This document shows, piece after piece, positions 45,149 to 57,076 of a stretch of 64,000 bases of DNA. Positions within the stretch are counted from its first letter, which is position 1. Every line of letters starts with the position of its first letter. Origin of the DNA: Tricholoma matsutake. Lineage: Eukaryota; Basidiomycota; Agaricomycetes; Agaricales; Tricholomataceae. Under the pieces are notes generated by a model. The model saw only the letters and a list, made by a program, of their open reading frames with translations, searched no databases and was not told where the DNA came from. The translations under genes were made by a program, and so were the position numbers. The stretch is from assembly GCA_026075535.2 (NCBI GenBank), contig AP026541.1, positions 12,524,001 through 12,588,000 of the forward strand, given 5' to 3'.

Positions 45149-46480
45149 TGCCTTGACTTCCAGGTGAGCAAATATTGTGTCTGTCCCCTCTGTGAAATTT
45201 TGGTAAGGCCGGAATCTTATTAAGAACTGCAATTTGTTCTGTCGAAGATGTGAGTCTAGAATTTCTTCAACTACATATTCTGGAGCACCTTCTACTATTA
45301 TCAGAGGTTGTGGAGTAGTTTGTTGGCCAGGAATAGTGGGTGGGCGGTAAGGGCATAGGCGGGATACGTTAATCTCGGGATCAATCTTGAATGATCGGGG
45401 TAATTTTAGCACTACTGCATTAGGTGAGATCACTTTAGAGATCGCATATGGGCCAACTTGTTTCTCCATAAGTTTCCTCGAAGGTTGTGGAATATTCAGG
45501 TCCTTGGTACTTAGCCACACCAAGTCACCAACTTTGTACTCTGGAGCACGCACTCGAGTACAATCTGCGTGTCGCATCATGTCATCACATGCTTTCTTCA
45601 ATGCCACCTCTGCTTCCTCTTGTACCTTTTGCATCTTAGATACAAAGTCTTCTGCCAACTGTACTTTGACTTCCCTTCTGGGTTCTACTCCCATGCGAGG
45701 ATGATATCCATAATTCGCGAAAAAGGGTGACATATGAGTAGCTGAATGGAATTTGTTATTGTGGGAAAATTTGGCAATTGCCAGCCATTTGGGCCAGTCG
45801 GTTTGTCGGTAGTTGACAAACATACATAGGTACTGCTCCAACTCCTGGTTCATTCTCTGTGTCTGCCCATCAGTCTGTGGGTGATATGCTGTAGATAATT
45901 TAGTTTAAATCCCCAATATGTTGTTCAGTTCTCACATAAATGTGGAAGCAAATTGTGGTCTGCGATCGGAGATAACGGTATTGGGTAACCCATGTAACCG
46001 CCATACCTGATTTAGATAGAGTCACACCAAGCCCAATGATGAGGTTTCTGTAATAGTAGGAATAATATGTACCTCCTTTGTGAAGCGGTTGCATACTACA
46101 AATATTGCATTGTACCCTTGAGCTTTGGGTAATCCAGTAATAAAATCCACAGATATATCTCGCCACGGCGCTTTAGGTATAGGGTTTGGCATTAATTTTC
46201 CTGCAGGTTTCTCTGGAAATTTCTTCCCCCTCATGCACGTATCACATCCATCCACATACCCCAACACATACATACTTTGAAATTCCGGGCCACCAATAAT
46301 TTCTCATTACTAATTCCAACATCTTCCATCTTCCTGGGTGTCCGGCAGTTGGCATATTGTGATGTAACCGGACAATCTCCCTTCACAAATCCTGATCCTT
46401 CGGTACATACACCTTTCCTCAAAACAACACCAACCCTTGTTCCTCAGCCCATTCATCTCCTTTAATATTACCTTTCTTCT
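45146..46480 (-). pseudogene. Element 4 integrase with chromodomain
   Basis: 46,273-46,022 carries the end of the HHCC zinc region (CDTCMRGKKFPEKP) and the core start ISVDFITGLPKAQGYNAIFV. 45,853-45,146 covers the rest of the core and the C-terminal part (KVGDLVWLSTKDLN, KLMEKQVGPYAISKVI). The last ~45 residues, PEYVVEEILDSHLRQ...FLIRF, are a chromodomain whose end is frameshifted. Chromodomains in this family steer integration to marked chromatin. A break near 45,900-46,010 interrupts the catalytic core. Confidence 0.88.
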
Positions 46481-46573
46481 CTCCCTTCAGAGCTTTCACG
46501 GCTTCCACTACTTCATCGTCCATTTCTGAACATTGTCTAATTTTAGACAACATTTCCGTTTCCGAGCTATCTA

Positions 46574-47344
46574 TTAATAGATGCCCTTGACGCATAGCAC
46601 AAATGTGAAAGTATTCGGGTTTGAGTAAGGTATGTCCTCCTCCACCCCCCTTTTATGATCAATACATCTGGATAATGCATCTGCTTTCCTCATTAAGCTT
46701 CCCACTTTGTGGACCAAGTGAAAATTGAAACACAATAGGAATAGTGCCCAATGCGCTTGCTGGCAATTAAGCTTTTTAGCGGACATGAAGTATTGCAGAT
46801 TTTGATGATCCATCCAGATCTCAATCTGATGCGTACATCCCTCCAAATAATGCCTCCATGCCTCCAATGCTCATATCATCCCCAACATCTCTTTGTCATG
46901 CACATCATAATTCCTCTCCACATCATTCAACCCTCGGGACAAATATGCACCAGGATGCCATTTGTCATCTTTGCACAGCATTGATAATACCACTCCAGTA
47001 GCAAAGTTGGATGCATCTGATTCCACTCGCAAAGGGCATGTGAAATCTACTGGGGCTAATATTGGTCCCTCTACAAACTTCCTCTTCAACTCCTCAAACG
47101 CTGTCTGCTGCTGCTCTCCCCACCTCCACACTACTCCTTTTCACGTAAGGTTATGTAAGGGTGCAGCAATTTTGGAAAAATTGTGCACAAAGCAACGATA
47201 ATAATTTCCGGGTCCCAAGAAGGCTTGAACCTCCTTGACACGGGTGGGCGCAGGCCAATCTGTAATCACCTGTACCTTGATTGGATCCATTTTGATCCTG
47301 TCAGGGCCGATCAATAAAACTAGGAACTCAATCTCGCTTGCCCC
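46574..47344 (-). pseudogene. Element 4 RT connection and RNase H
   Basis: Directly after the LINE junction the minus strand continues the RT palm/connection, then 47,131-46,871 (WRWGEQQQTAFEELKRKFVE, LRVESDASNFATGVVLS with the RNase H Asp) and 46,867-46,574 (YFMSAKKLNCQQAHWALFL, RKADALSR). A stop near 46,870 splits the RNase H frame. Confidence 0.88.
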
Positions 47345-47498
47345 AAATACACACTTGGAGGCTCCTTGATCTCATACCGCCACCAACTCAACATCTTCCC
47401 ACGGTTCATAGAACCGGAGAAGAGGAGAAGGGGGACGATAATAAGGATAGAAAAGCGTCAAAACCATACTTTCCATAGACATACTACCCTAACTTACA

Positions 47499-49442
47499 AT
47501 GTCTCAATCTACCACACCCACAATACCACAAACGAGACAGAAAATGGCCGTGACAACAACAAAAAAGACACAGAAAGACACAGATAATGCTGACAGCTTG
47601 AACACTGATGTTAGATCAAAAGAACAGGCAACGGAATTCTTAATAGCGAAGGAATACATAGTCCACGGTAAACCTGTCGATCTACAAACCCTATCTCACA
47701 TTCTATTTCAGTTCGGAAACACTGCAGTCAGGATGCCAAAAACGTTAACAGACAGAATCAGAGCGGTCGCATTCCTATTGGAAGATGCAAGCCCACAACA
47801 CATGGCCGACATGATCACGGCAACTGTCAAGTCCCAGCTCCAGGAATGCATCGAGACATTCACAGCCGAAGTGGAGACCATGAGGGATGCAGTCAAACAT
47901 GTTACAGTGGCAGCAAGGGACTTCAAAGGAAAGATGGCCAACTTCAATGAAGGCTTCCAAGGCTTCCAAGAAACAGCAGACCAACTTATGCACGCAACAC
48001 ATGAACTAATGGAGAAGACAACCGAAAACACAAACACAAACACAAACACAAACACAAATGCAGACATAATGACACCGCCCACTCAAAATCACCAAGCAAC
48101 ATGCGCAACGGTAGTGCAGCAACAGGGCCCCCCAGCACATACTGCATCAATCATTGCGAGAGGAGAGATAACCGATAAGCAGATATTGATTCAGAAGGAC
48201 CCTAATACTACTAACAATGCTTTAGAAATTTTATCAGAGAAGGACCTAGTGGTGAAGGCGAACACCACCCTAGATCTCATGGGCATGGAAGCAGCGGACA
48301 AACCAGAGGGCACAACTTTCGTCGGAGCACAGAAACTATGCAACAGAAACGTACTCTACCAGCTTAACAGCAAAAACGCAGCGGACTGGGTAAAACAACC
48401 AGAGGTCCAAACAGCTTTCATAGCGAACTACGGTGGCATGTCCAACATACAAAATAAACTATTTTATGTTATAGCAGAATTCATACCAACCACATTCGAC
48501 GCAGGCTCCAGCTATGCTCATGCGAAGGTTGAAGAGGACAGCACGCTTTCCAGGGACACCATTGCATATTTGAAGTACATCAAACCTCCGCACCTATGCG
48601 CGAATGGCCAAAAGGTAGCACATGTTGTATTCCATTTCAACAGTCGATGGGGAGTCAACAACGCAATTGAATATGGCATGTTCATTGAAGGAAAACACTC
48701 AAACGTCCGCAAGATGCTTACAAAACTGCGAAGATGTCTAAAATGTCAAAAATTCAGTCATTATGTCCCCAACTGCAAAGTGACAACAGATATCTGGGCG
48801 CGATGCGGCGAGCAGCACAGAACATCACAGTGCAACATTACGGAGATGACATCCTTCAGATGCGCCAACTGCAAAGATACTGGAGCCAAAGGACACGGAG
48901 CAGCGGATAGGAATTGTCCAGCATTCAAAGCGGAAAAAGACAAGATTCAGGAATGGGTCCCGGAAAATAAGTATAAGTTCTTCCTGACAATGGCCCCAAT
49001 GTCATGGAAATTACTGAACAAACCAGAACCAGTTATAGGCAACCAACAGATGCAGCATTGGCAACCAAACACAGGATGGAACGATCACTATGGAGGAGAC
49101 GGACATGGAACAGGCTTCATGGAAGAATGGCACACTGTACGACGACGCAGAAGGCCTCCTCCTCATGAACAATCACAGAGTAGGTACAGAAACTACCGAA
49201 CAGATGCTAACATGAGACCAACAGATAATGGATGGCCCATGAAGCCAGTACAATCCACGCTAGACAACTACATTGGAAATGGCCAGACGAATGGCCAACA
49301 ACAACCACGCAACAACCTCACACAACAAAGCAACCAATGGGGCGACTGCCCAACCGAACACAACGAGAATGCAGGCCCAGGCCCACCACCAGTGTTACCA
49401 ATGCGCAGGGAACACACACCCCTCGAATATCAAGATGCTTGA
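47499..49442 (+). CDS. LINE ORF1 (Gag-like RNA-binding protein), 647 aa
   Basis: It is open throughout. The N-terminal 200 residues are helical and charged, with a coiled-coil-like stretch. An Asn-Thr dipeptide run (NTNTNTNTNT, DNA 48,028-48,060) forms a linker. Residues 300-400 form a globular core, followed by cysteine knuckles: CLKCQKFSHYVPNC, a second degenerate one (CGEQHRTSQC) and CANCKDTGAKGHGAADRNCP. The C terminus is Gln/Asn-rich. ORF1 proteins bind LINE RNA and form the RNP with ORF2. The start is the first ATG after the ~140-nt leader. One knuckle residue (ARCG for C..CG) looks mutated. Confidence 0.88.
   Translation: MSQSTTPTIPQTRQKMAVTTTKKTQKDTDNADSLNTDVRSKEQATEFLIAKEYIVHGKPVDLQTLSHILFQFGNTAVRMPKTLTDRIRAVAFLLEDASPQHMADMITATVKSQLQECIETFTAEVETMRDAVKHVTVAARDFKGKMANFNEGFQGFQETADQLMHATHELMEKTTENTNTNTNTNTNADIMTPPTQNHQATCATVVQQQGPPAHTASIIARGEITDKQILIQKDPNTTNNALEILSEKDLVVKANTTLDLMGMEAADKPEGTTFVGAQKLCNRNVLYQLNSKNAADWVKQPEVQTAFIANYGGMSNIQNKLFYVIAEFIPTTFDAGSSYAHAKVEEDSTLSRDTIAYLKYIKPPHLCANGQKVAHVVFHFNSRWGVNNAIEYGMFIEGKHSNVRKMLTKLRRCLKCQKFSHYVPNCKVTTDIWARCGEQHRTSQCNITEMTSFRCANCKDTGAKGHGAADRNCPAFKAEKDKIQEWVPENKYKFFLTMAPMSWKLLNKPEPVIGNQQMQHWQPNTGWNDHYGGDGHGTGFMEEWHTVRRRRRPPPHEQSQSRYRNYRTDANMRPTDNGWPMKPVQSTLDNYIGNGQTNGQQQPRNNLTQQSNQWGDCPTEHNENAGPGPPPVLPMRREHTPLEYQDA
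48028..48060 (+). repeat. (ACAAAC)n microsatellite in ORF1
   Basis: About five AACACA units encode the Asn-Thr run. The repeat is a multiple of six, so length changes keep the frame. Confidence 0.85.
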
Positions 49443-52400
49443 AAACCAAGAACAAGAACAAACCCAGCAACCGTTTCAAATGTGGCAGCAAAATGTCAAT
49501 AAATCATTAGAAAGTCAACTCGACCTTTTAGAAAGCCTACGAAGAAACAAATACGACATGTGCGCGATACAAGAACCCTACGTGGATTTCAATGGTAAAA
49601 CCCGCGCCAATCACAACTGGATAACAATATACCCCAATACGCATCAGGATAACCCAGATAGAACAAGGTCAGTGATACTCATTAACGCTAACCTACTCAC
49701 AGATGCATGGAAGCAAATCAACATCGAACATCTGGACATCACGGTGATAGAGATTAAAGGTCAGTTTGGCACATTACAAATCATCAACATTTACAACGAC
49801 TGTAACAATAACAATGCGCTGACACATGTATCCGCTTACATGCGAGATCGAGAGAGACAATGGCACACAGCAGGCCCACTACACACCATATGGTTAGGAG
49901 ATTTCAACCGCCACCACCCACTATGGGACGAAGCCCGCAACACACACCTCTTCACGACTCAGAACCTCGATCTCACACAACCGCTGCTAAACATGTTGGG
50001 ACATCACAACATGAAAATGGTCCTACCCCCGCAAATTCCAACCCTGCGATCGCACAGCACAGGAAACCACACCAGAGTCGACAACGTATTCTGCATGGAA
50101 AACCTAGCTGACACAATCATCAAGTGCAACACGGAAGATGCAGCACAACCAGTAAAGACGGACCACTATCCAATCATCATGCAAATCGACATACATGCAC
50201 CAAAGACAGCATGGAAACCAAGGCATAATTTCAGAAAGGCTGATTGGCCAGAACTAGTCAAAACGCTGAAAGCTAACCTCGCTAACCTCCCCCCTCCCAC
50301 AGAAATAGATGACATACAAGACTTCGATGAAAGGCTAAAAAACCTGAATGAGATAATACAAGATGCCATCAAGGAACACGTCAAGCTAACCACGCCATGC
50401 CTGTATTCAAAAAGATGGTGGACTCCAGAACTTGCGGACAAAAAGAAGAAAATGCAACAACTCGGAGGACGATCAAAATACCACCACCAAAACAGCCAAC
50501 ACCCGATACACGAGGAATACCGGCTGCAGCGCAATAAGTATTCAGATGCAATATGGAAAGCAAAAGCTGAACACTGGATAGACTGGTTAGAGGGACTGGA
50601 TGGGTCCAACATCTGGGATGCAAGTAGACTAGTGACAGCACCTGCGATGGACACAGGAACAGTGAGAATCCCAATGCTCCACATTAAAGATCCAACGATG
50701 AAGCGGGTGACAAGGGAAGAAGCGGATAATGAAGGTAAAGGCAAGCTATTCTATGAAACATTCTTCCCACTGCCGAATCCTACAATGCCGCCAATCCCAC
50801 AAGACTACCAATACCCGGCACCACGATGGACGTTCACAAATGTCTCGGACAAACAAATCCATTGCGCCATCAAAAAGATGAAACCATACAAAGCTACTAG
50901 AAGCAGCACCATTCCAAACTCAGTCCTCATCCATGCCAGAGAAGAACTAGTCCCACACCTAGGTCCTTTATTTCGAGCTACAAACACGCTAACATATTAC
51001 CCACAGGAATGGGCGCTCACCAAAATGCTCATTTTAAAAAAGCCAGGCAAGCCCGATGACATGTCACCATCAGCATAGCACCTGATAGTCCTCTCGGATG
51101 GAATGGCAAGACTACTCAACAGCTGTCAAACAGAAGATATCGTCACCATGTGCGAAAAACACAACATCCTCCCAGCAAACCACTTCGGAGCGAGACCAGG
51201 ACGTACAACAACAGACTCAATTCACATGCTAACAAAGATGGTAAAAGACGCGTGGCGCAAAGGGCAAGTAGTCTCAACTCTCTTCCTCGATGTTAAAGGT
51301 GCCTTCCCCAGCATAGACATCAACCGACTTACACACAACATGAGAAAAAGAGGAATACCAGAAGAATACACAGACTGGATGAAGAGACACCTGAGAAATC
51401 GACGCACCACACTATCCTTCGACAATTATCAAACTGAAGCGTTCATGGTACTGAATGGGCTAGACCAGGGAGATCCGTTTTCAGGAATCTGTTATCTGAT
51501 CTACAACGCTGACTTACTAAAAATTCCAATCCTCAGAATAGGTGAATGGATACTACTCTTCATGGACGACGCAGTGGTCATCGTCATAGGCAAAGATTTC
51601 TTGGAAACTCATGAAAAGATATGACACATCATGAATTGTGCTGGGGGAATATTCGAGTGGGCTAGGAACCACAATTGCGAGTTCGGCATTGAGAAATTCC
51701 AACTCCTAGACATCACGCAGAGACTCACCCCACACCCGTTGAACCCCAGAAAGAGAATACCAATGCCAAGACGAGCCTTGATGCTGGGAAACCAACGCAT
51801 ACCCTCAAAGGAAACTGCGAAATTCCTAGGCATCATAGTGGACAACAAACTAAACTGGAATGCACAATGCATGGCAGCAATCGCAAAGGGACAAGACTGG
51901 CTCATCCAGTTTGGACGGCTAGCCCGATCATCTCGAGGAATCAACGCGAGATATATACGGCAACTATACCTCTCCATAGCAGTACCATGAATGTTATATG
52001 CAGCTGACATTTTCCTCACACCATGACAGAATGTAGGCAAACTGTCAAAGGATGGACAATCAAAGCACACCGCAGTAAACAAACTCGCATCAGTACAGAG
52101 ATGAGCAGCGCTCATGATCACAGGAGCAATGAAGACCATGGCAACCAACATCGTAGAAGTCATGGTGAATCTGTTACCATTCAGTCTACTGGTCGACAAG
52201 TACCGTCAACGAGCAGCCATCAGACTCGCAACTCTACCTTCACCACACCCCCTTCACAAACCCATCATAAATACAGTGAAAAGACTAGTGAAACGACATG
52301 CCACCCCACTACACAACCTCATGCACAGATACAAGATACAGCCACAGAATTTGGAAACCATTGAAGCTGTACATTTTGACACAAGATGGACACCAAAAGT

Positions 52401-53427
52401 GGCGATCAAGATCGAAAACAATGAGGACGAAGCGATCACAAACGTAAACCAAGACAGCCCGGATGTCAAGGTATTCACAGACAGATCAGGGATGGATGGC
52501 AAGATAGGCGCCGCAGCCATCTTATACAGATATGGGAGAGTAAAGTCAGAACTACGATACAAGCTAGGCACGCAACAACAACACACAGTATATGAAGGGG
52601 AAGGAGTAGGCACGTTACTGGGCACCAAGCTAATATCCAACGAATGGGGTATATGGTCGGCCATCTTATACATTGATAATCGTGCTTCCATTCTAGCCAC
52701 ACAACTAATGAAACCCACTGCAGGTCACTACATCTTCGACGCTTTTCATGAAGTCATTGAAACCATGCAGAAGAGACACAACATACACATCACAATCCAT
52801 TGGGTACCAGGTCACAAGGGAGTAGATGGTAATGAATGAGCTGATGAACAGGCAAAGAAAGCCATAACAGAGGGAAGCAGTGACAAGAGACAGCTACCGA
52901 AACTCCTCAAAAAGACGTTACCACACAGCAAATCCACAGCAAAGTGGACCTATGGAGAAATGCTAAAGCGCAATGCACAGAAAATATGGCAAAAATCACC
53001 GCGATACACCAGAATGAAGAAGACCGACCCTACGGCACCTTCAGACAAATACATCAAGCTGATCTCAAACCTGCCATGAAAACTAGCAAGCATACTATCG
53101 CAACTGAGGACAGGCCATGCGCCTCTAGCTAAGCATTTACACCGCATTGGGAAAGTAGACTCACCAATTTGCCCAGAATGTGAACAAGGCGAAGAAATGA
53201 TACAACACTTTATGCTACACTGCACAGCACACCATGAAGCCAGACAAGCACTACGCAATAGCACGGGTGGCAGAAACATAGACATCACAAAGCTTCTCAC
53301 GACATCCAAAACACTCCCAGCACTCTTCAGATATGTCGCCACAACGAGACGTTTTCACAGCACTTTCGGTGACTTACCACCACTTGACGAAGAACAGCAG
53401 GAAAGGGGAGACAGGAGGCAGGGCTAA
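49435..53427 (+). pseudogene. LINE ORF2: endonuclease, reverse transcriptase, RNase H
   Basis: The likely start is the ATG at 49,435 inside ATGCTTGA, overlapping the ORF1 stop, which suggests coupled termination-reinitiation. The APE endonuclease spans about residues 20-260 (NVNKSLESQLDLL, AIQEPYVDF, WLGDFNRHHPLWDE, TDHYPIIM). RT has LFLDVKGAFPSID, GLDQGDPFSGICY and the catalytic LFMDDAVVIV. An RNase H follows (VFTDRSGMDG, EGEGVGTLLG, LYIDNRASIL, HWVPGHKGVDGNE) with its D/E/D residues, then a zinc-like CPECEQGEEMIQHFMLHC. The whole protein stays in one frame with seven stops (51,076; 51,622; 51,988; 52,024; 52,102; 52,837; 53,077), mostly TGA, so it is inactive. Confidence 0.9.
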
Positions 53428-53610
53428 TTAATGTGACGCCATCACTTTACCTTACTCATCAGATCCTACCAGCTAGTCTCTCCAAGCAGTTGATGAAGGA
53501 AAATCACCAGGGAAGAACCAGACAGGAATGCACGCAAATGTATATTTAATCTCTTACATATGGTTCGCCACAATAGAGAATAAATGGGGAACTAAAAAAA
53601 AAAAAAAAAA

Positions 53611-54883
53611 AAATACACACTTCTCTGGTTTCAAAAATAGATCATTCTCTGCTAACCTCCATAGCACCTCCTGCACTATCGCCTCATGATTTTCTTCATC
53701 CTCCGTGAATATCAGAATGTCGTCAATGAATATTATTACCACGCCTTTGTCTATTACGTCCTTGAAAATGTCGTTCATCATATTTTGGAAGGTCAGGGGA
53801 CTATTAGTCATCCCAAAAAACATGACAAGCAGCTCAAAGGATCCTCGACGCATGGCAAATGCGGCCTTCCACTCATCTCCTTTCTTTATTTGTACATTAT
53901 TGTATCCCCATCATAAATCCAATTTTGTAAAGACTTTGGCTTTTCCCACCTTGTCAATTATTTCTGAGATCAATGGCAGGGGGTATGCATTCTTTACTGT
54001 CCACTCATTCAGATACCTATAATCTGTACACATGGTCTTTCTTTGGCACGAAGAATATTGGTGACATCTGCAGTGATTTTGAAGGTCGTATGTATCCTTT
54101 GCACAATTGCTCCTTCAGGAACGCATCCACTTCTTCTTGTTCCATTGGAGATAACGGATATACCTTCGACTTCTTCGGCACAAACCCTGGCTTCATCTTG
54201 ATCCCATGATCCCATGGCTTCTGCACCGGCATTCGCTCAGACTCCTTCTTCTGGAACACTGACAGATATTCATGATACACTTTTGGCACCCACTCCTCCA
54301 CTGGCTTCTCCACCTTCACAATATTCTTGTCCCATGACTGTCCTCCACGAATTGCTCTAAAGGTTTGCTTCTGCTCTTCTTTCTTGATCATGACTGGAAC
54401 TTCCCCATTTGGCATTTCCTCATCCTCCACTTCCTCCATCGTAACAGAATACTTCCTCGGATGTTCTTTCTCTCTCTTTTTCCTTTTTTCCTTCTTCATC
54501 TTCCTCCCATACACAATACATTCTTTAGGACAATGAGTCATTTGTACTTTCCCAGTTTTCCAATCAATTTCGGGATTATGCTTCCGTAACCACGGACATC
54601 CTATTATTAGATTGGTTTTCCCAAGATTGCACACTTCAAATACAGCTCACTCCTGATGCTCCTGATACTTTAGTACCATAGTCACCTCCTCCTTGATAGT
54701 TCCTCCATGATTGACTGTTCTGTCAATATTGTACACCATTATAGGTTGCGACAGCTTGCATGTGTTAATACCATTTCCAGTAATTAAGGACCGATTAATG
54801 AATAATCCTGTAGCACCAATATCAAGCAATGCTTCCACATCAATCGCTGCATGCATGTCCACTGTCTTCAGTCCTACAGTCAA
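53611..54883 (-). pseudogene. Element 4 protease and RT N-terminal part
   Basis: 54,883-54,647 has the protease site LLDIGATGLFINRSL (DIG in place of DSG/DCG). A TGA at about 54,645 separates it from 54,634-54,017, with IIGCPWLRKHNPEIDW, a Lys/Glu-rich linker and the RT start FVPKKSKVYPLSPMEQEEVD. From 53,853 the frame shifts and shows FFGMTNSPLTFQNMM and the intact catalytic IFIDDILIF, ending at LKPEKCVF, where the LINE inserted. Confidence 0.88.
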
Positions 54884-55074
54884 GGTGAATTCAGGTTCTA
54901 TTTGTGCAGAGCAAATAAAGAATTTAGGGGTTTTTGGAAATAGTGCTCAGCAATTTTCTTGGTCGTGTGATTCGCAACAGTTGTACTCCTCCTCGATTTC
55001 CTTGTCTGATTTACTCTGGGTTTCCTTGGATACTAATACATTGTAACAATTCTGGGTCACCAATGGGGAAACCT

Positions 55075-56172
55075 TCACTGGGACTCTTCCACAAAATTCT
55101 TCTGCTTGCCTTCCTCCGGCTTCACTTCCTCGATTGTAGCTTCCCTAATCTTTCTTTTCTGCCTACAATTCCTAGAAATGTGTCCTAACTGCCCACAGTT
55201 AAAACATTTAAGTGGGGCTTGTCTCCCTGCTTGATCAACCTCCATTGCCTCTGCTGGTGCTGCTGACTCTGTAACTATAGGTGTCACTGCCATGGCTGGT
55301 GGCTGTGCCCTCGGAGTTTGTGCCTGAAGTGCCTTTCCTTTCTCAGACTTTCCTCCTGATGACTTTCCAAATTTACTACTTCCATACATCAACTTTGACT
55401 CCACCTGTTCCTGCCAATATTGCCGGTCAAGGCACATTGCCCAATTATACCACTCATCCAACTTCTCTGGCATAGAAGGTAGTCAGTAGATAGACTTGAA
55501 TAAAGAGGGATTTAATCCTGCTTTCAAAAACTCTACCAACGCGGCTTCTCCCATTTCCGTTTGCGAAGCTTCTGCTTTGAACTGCAAAATAAATTCATCC
55601 GCCATTAGGGAACCTTGGCGCATGGTCTTTAATTTAGCATTGGCTGTCGCCTTTGGATTAGGGTCTCCAAACTGTGCCTCCAATCTATCCAGAAATTCCT
55701 TGAAGGTTGCAAATGGTTTATTTCCCACGGCAATTTGATTAATAGCCTCATTTCTCCAGAACTGTGCTTTCCCCCCCTGAATGTATGAGAGAGCAAACAT
55801 AATCCTAGACTCGGCTGTACAAAACTCTGGCTTCCTCCCATGGATGTACAATACTATAGAGCTGATGAAGGATTTTGTATTCTCCATGGTACCATCAAAG
55901 ATTTGCAGGGACGTGTACTTAGGTAAGTGCACTTTTCCTTTTCCGGATTTCTCCACCATCTCATCCTCCTGCAACATCCACTCTACCATCTCCTCCATCT
56001 CATCATCTCTTTCTCCTGTCATCTCTGGCTGTACTTCTGCTTGTCTGGGCTGTGATGCTGCCAACACTGACACTAATTGGGACATTTGTGCTGTGAGCAC
56101 ATCAATTTTTGCCTCTAGTGCTGGTGTGGGAACAGGATTAGGGCTGGGATTAGAAGTTGAGTGTTCGGACAT
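55075..56172 (-). pseudogene. Element 4 Gag with zinc knuckle
   Basis: 56,172-55,483 holds the N terminus and Gag core (YTSLQIFDGTMENTKSFISS, FRTAESRI-like region, QMEAQFGDPN-type segment). In the same frame a single TGA (about 55,480) separates 55,473-55,075. That part carries PEKLDEWYNWAMCLDRQYW and the CCHC knuckle CFNCGQLGHISRNC. The stop sits where Arg would be expected, fitting CGA-to-TGA. The protein would package the element RNA. Confidence 0.88.
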
Positions 56173-56656
56173 AATGGTTAAATCTGTGATGAATCACTTC
56201 TTTGACAAATTCAAGATTTTTTTTTTGAGACCTCTCCAAACATTTACGGGTCATGTGATGGTTTGTCAATCATTCGTCAATTGTTCGTCAATTGTTCATC
56301 ATTTGTCAGGCACCTAATTTGACACTTCGGATCAATAACCCTTCCAACAGTGCCTGATCTTGGAGATAACACTGAATTCAGCTTGTAACTAAAATAGTCG
56401 TCCAAATAGAGTGATGTAAATTGTAACTAAACCAGATCCAATCGGTTGTCTGGTTGCAGCTGTCCTAATGATGAGCGCTGCCTCTCAATCACTGGCAGTC
56501 ACAATGTAAGGCGAGGCCTGGTGTCGGCTTACAAAAGAAAAGGTAGATGACGTATGTACAAGTACTTCCGGCTCGTGCCGAAAGGATGAGTAATTGGATG
56601 TGGCATGGTGAAACAATGACATATGCGCAAGTAAGAGAAGGCGCACTGATATGGGT

Positions 56657-56667
56657 AGTTGTGTTCT
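56657..56667 (-). promoter_or_regulatory. Putative self-priming primer binding site
   Basis: Minus strand AGAACACAACT lies 2 nt after the 5' LTR. It is exactly complementary over 11 nt to AGTTGTGTTCT at the predicted RNA 5' end (56,855-56,845). No tRNA-type TGG site is present. This is the Tf1/sushi self-priming layout. Confidence 0.65.
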
Positions 56668-56669
56668 TC

Positions 56670-57071
56670 TGTTAGGGTGACACCCACTATCTGCTAGCTA
56701 AGACTGTGCAGATTCTCTCTACAAGAAGGGGGCAGGATCCGCGCTCGTGATGGGGGAATTGATGGTTTTGATGCAATGGGTTATTAATAGGTGAGTTTGT
56801 TGACAAAGGCCTTTCACACTGAAAGCATAGGTGGAATACCTAAGAGAACACAACTGGGGTCCCCTAGGTGTATATTTAGGGTTTATATACTATGTTACAT
56901 ATATTGTACATTGTTGTTACCGATGCACTCGTACATGCATGTACATATTGATGCATGCAAAATAAAATTCTCATGCTATCAAAGTGTAGCGTCATTTAGC
57001 GTCATGTAGCGTAATTCGACATAATAAAATAAAAATGAAATTTTATTAGGTAATGGGGTGGTTTCCTAACA
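56670..57071 (-). repeat. Element 4, 5' LTR
   Basis: It contains on the minus strand a TATATAAA box (56,889-56,882) 27-34 nt before AGTTGTGTTCT (56,855-56,845), the likely RNA start. U3 would be about 216 bp. Confidence 0.93.
56882..56889 (-). promoter_or_regulatory. TATA box of the element 4 LTR
   Basis: TATATAAA on the minus strand, spaced as expected for transcription starting at about 56,855. Confidence 0.7.
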
Positions 57072-57076
57072 ATCTC

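Larger units (their letters stand above)
47357..53610 (+). mobile_element. Near full-length Tad-like LINE (non-LTR retrotransposon)
   Basis: A 6.25-kb insert on the plus strand, opposite to the chromovirus it splits. It has a 5' UTR of ~140 bp, ORF1 (47,499-49,442), ORF2 (49,435-53,427, with stops), a 3' UTR and a poly-A tail (53,594-53,610). The flanking duplication is AAATACACACTT (47,345-47,356 and 53,611-53,622), part of it possibly merged with the tail. CpG is fairly well kept, so it is younger than the copia, Helitron and DIRS copies. Confidence 0.95.
44733..57071 (-). mobile_element. Ty3/gypsy chromovirus (element 4) containing a LINE
   Basis: Two 402-bp LTRs (44,733-45,134 and 56,670-57,071) start TGTTAGG and end CCTAACA (left copy TTTAACA-like by one change). 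They are flanked by a perfect 5-bp duplication ATCTC (44,728-44,732 and 57,072-57,076). Gag, protease, RT, RNase H, integrase and a chromodomain follow on the minus strand. A LINE lies at 47,357-53,610 inside RT. Without it the element is about 6.1 kb. Several CGA-to-TGA stops inactivate it. Confidence 0.95.
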
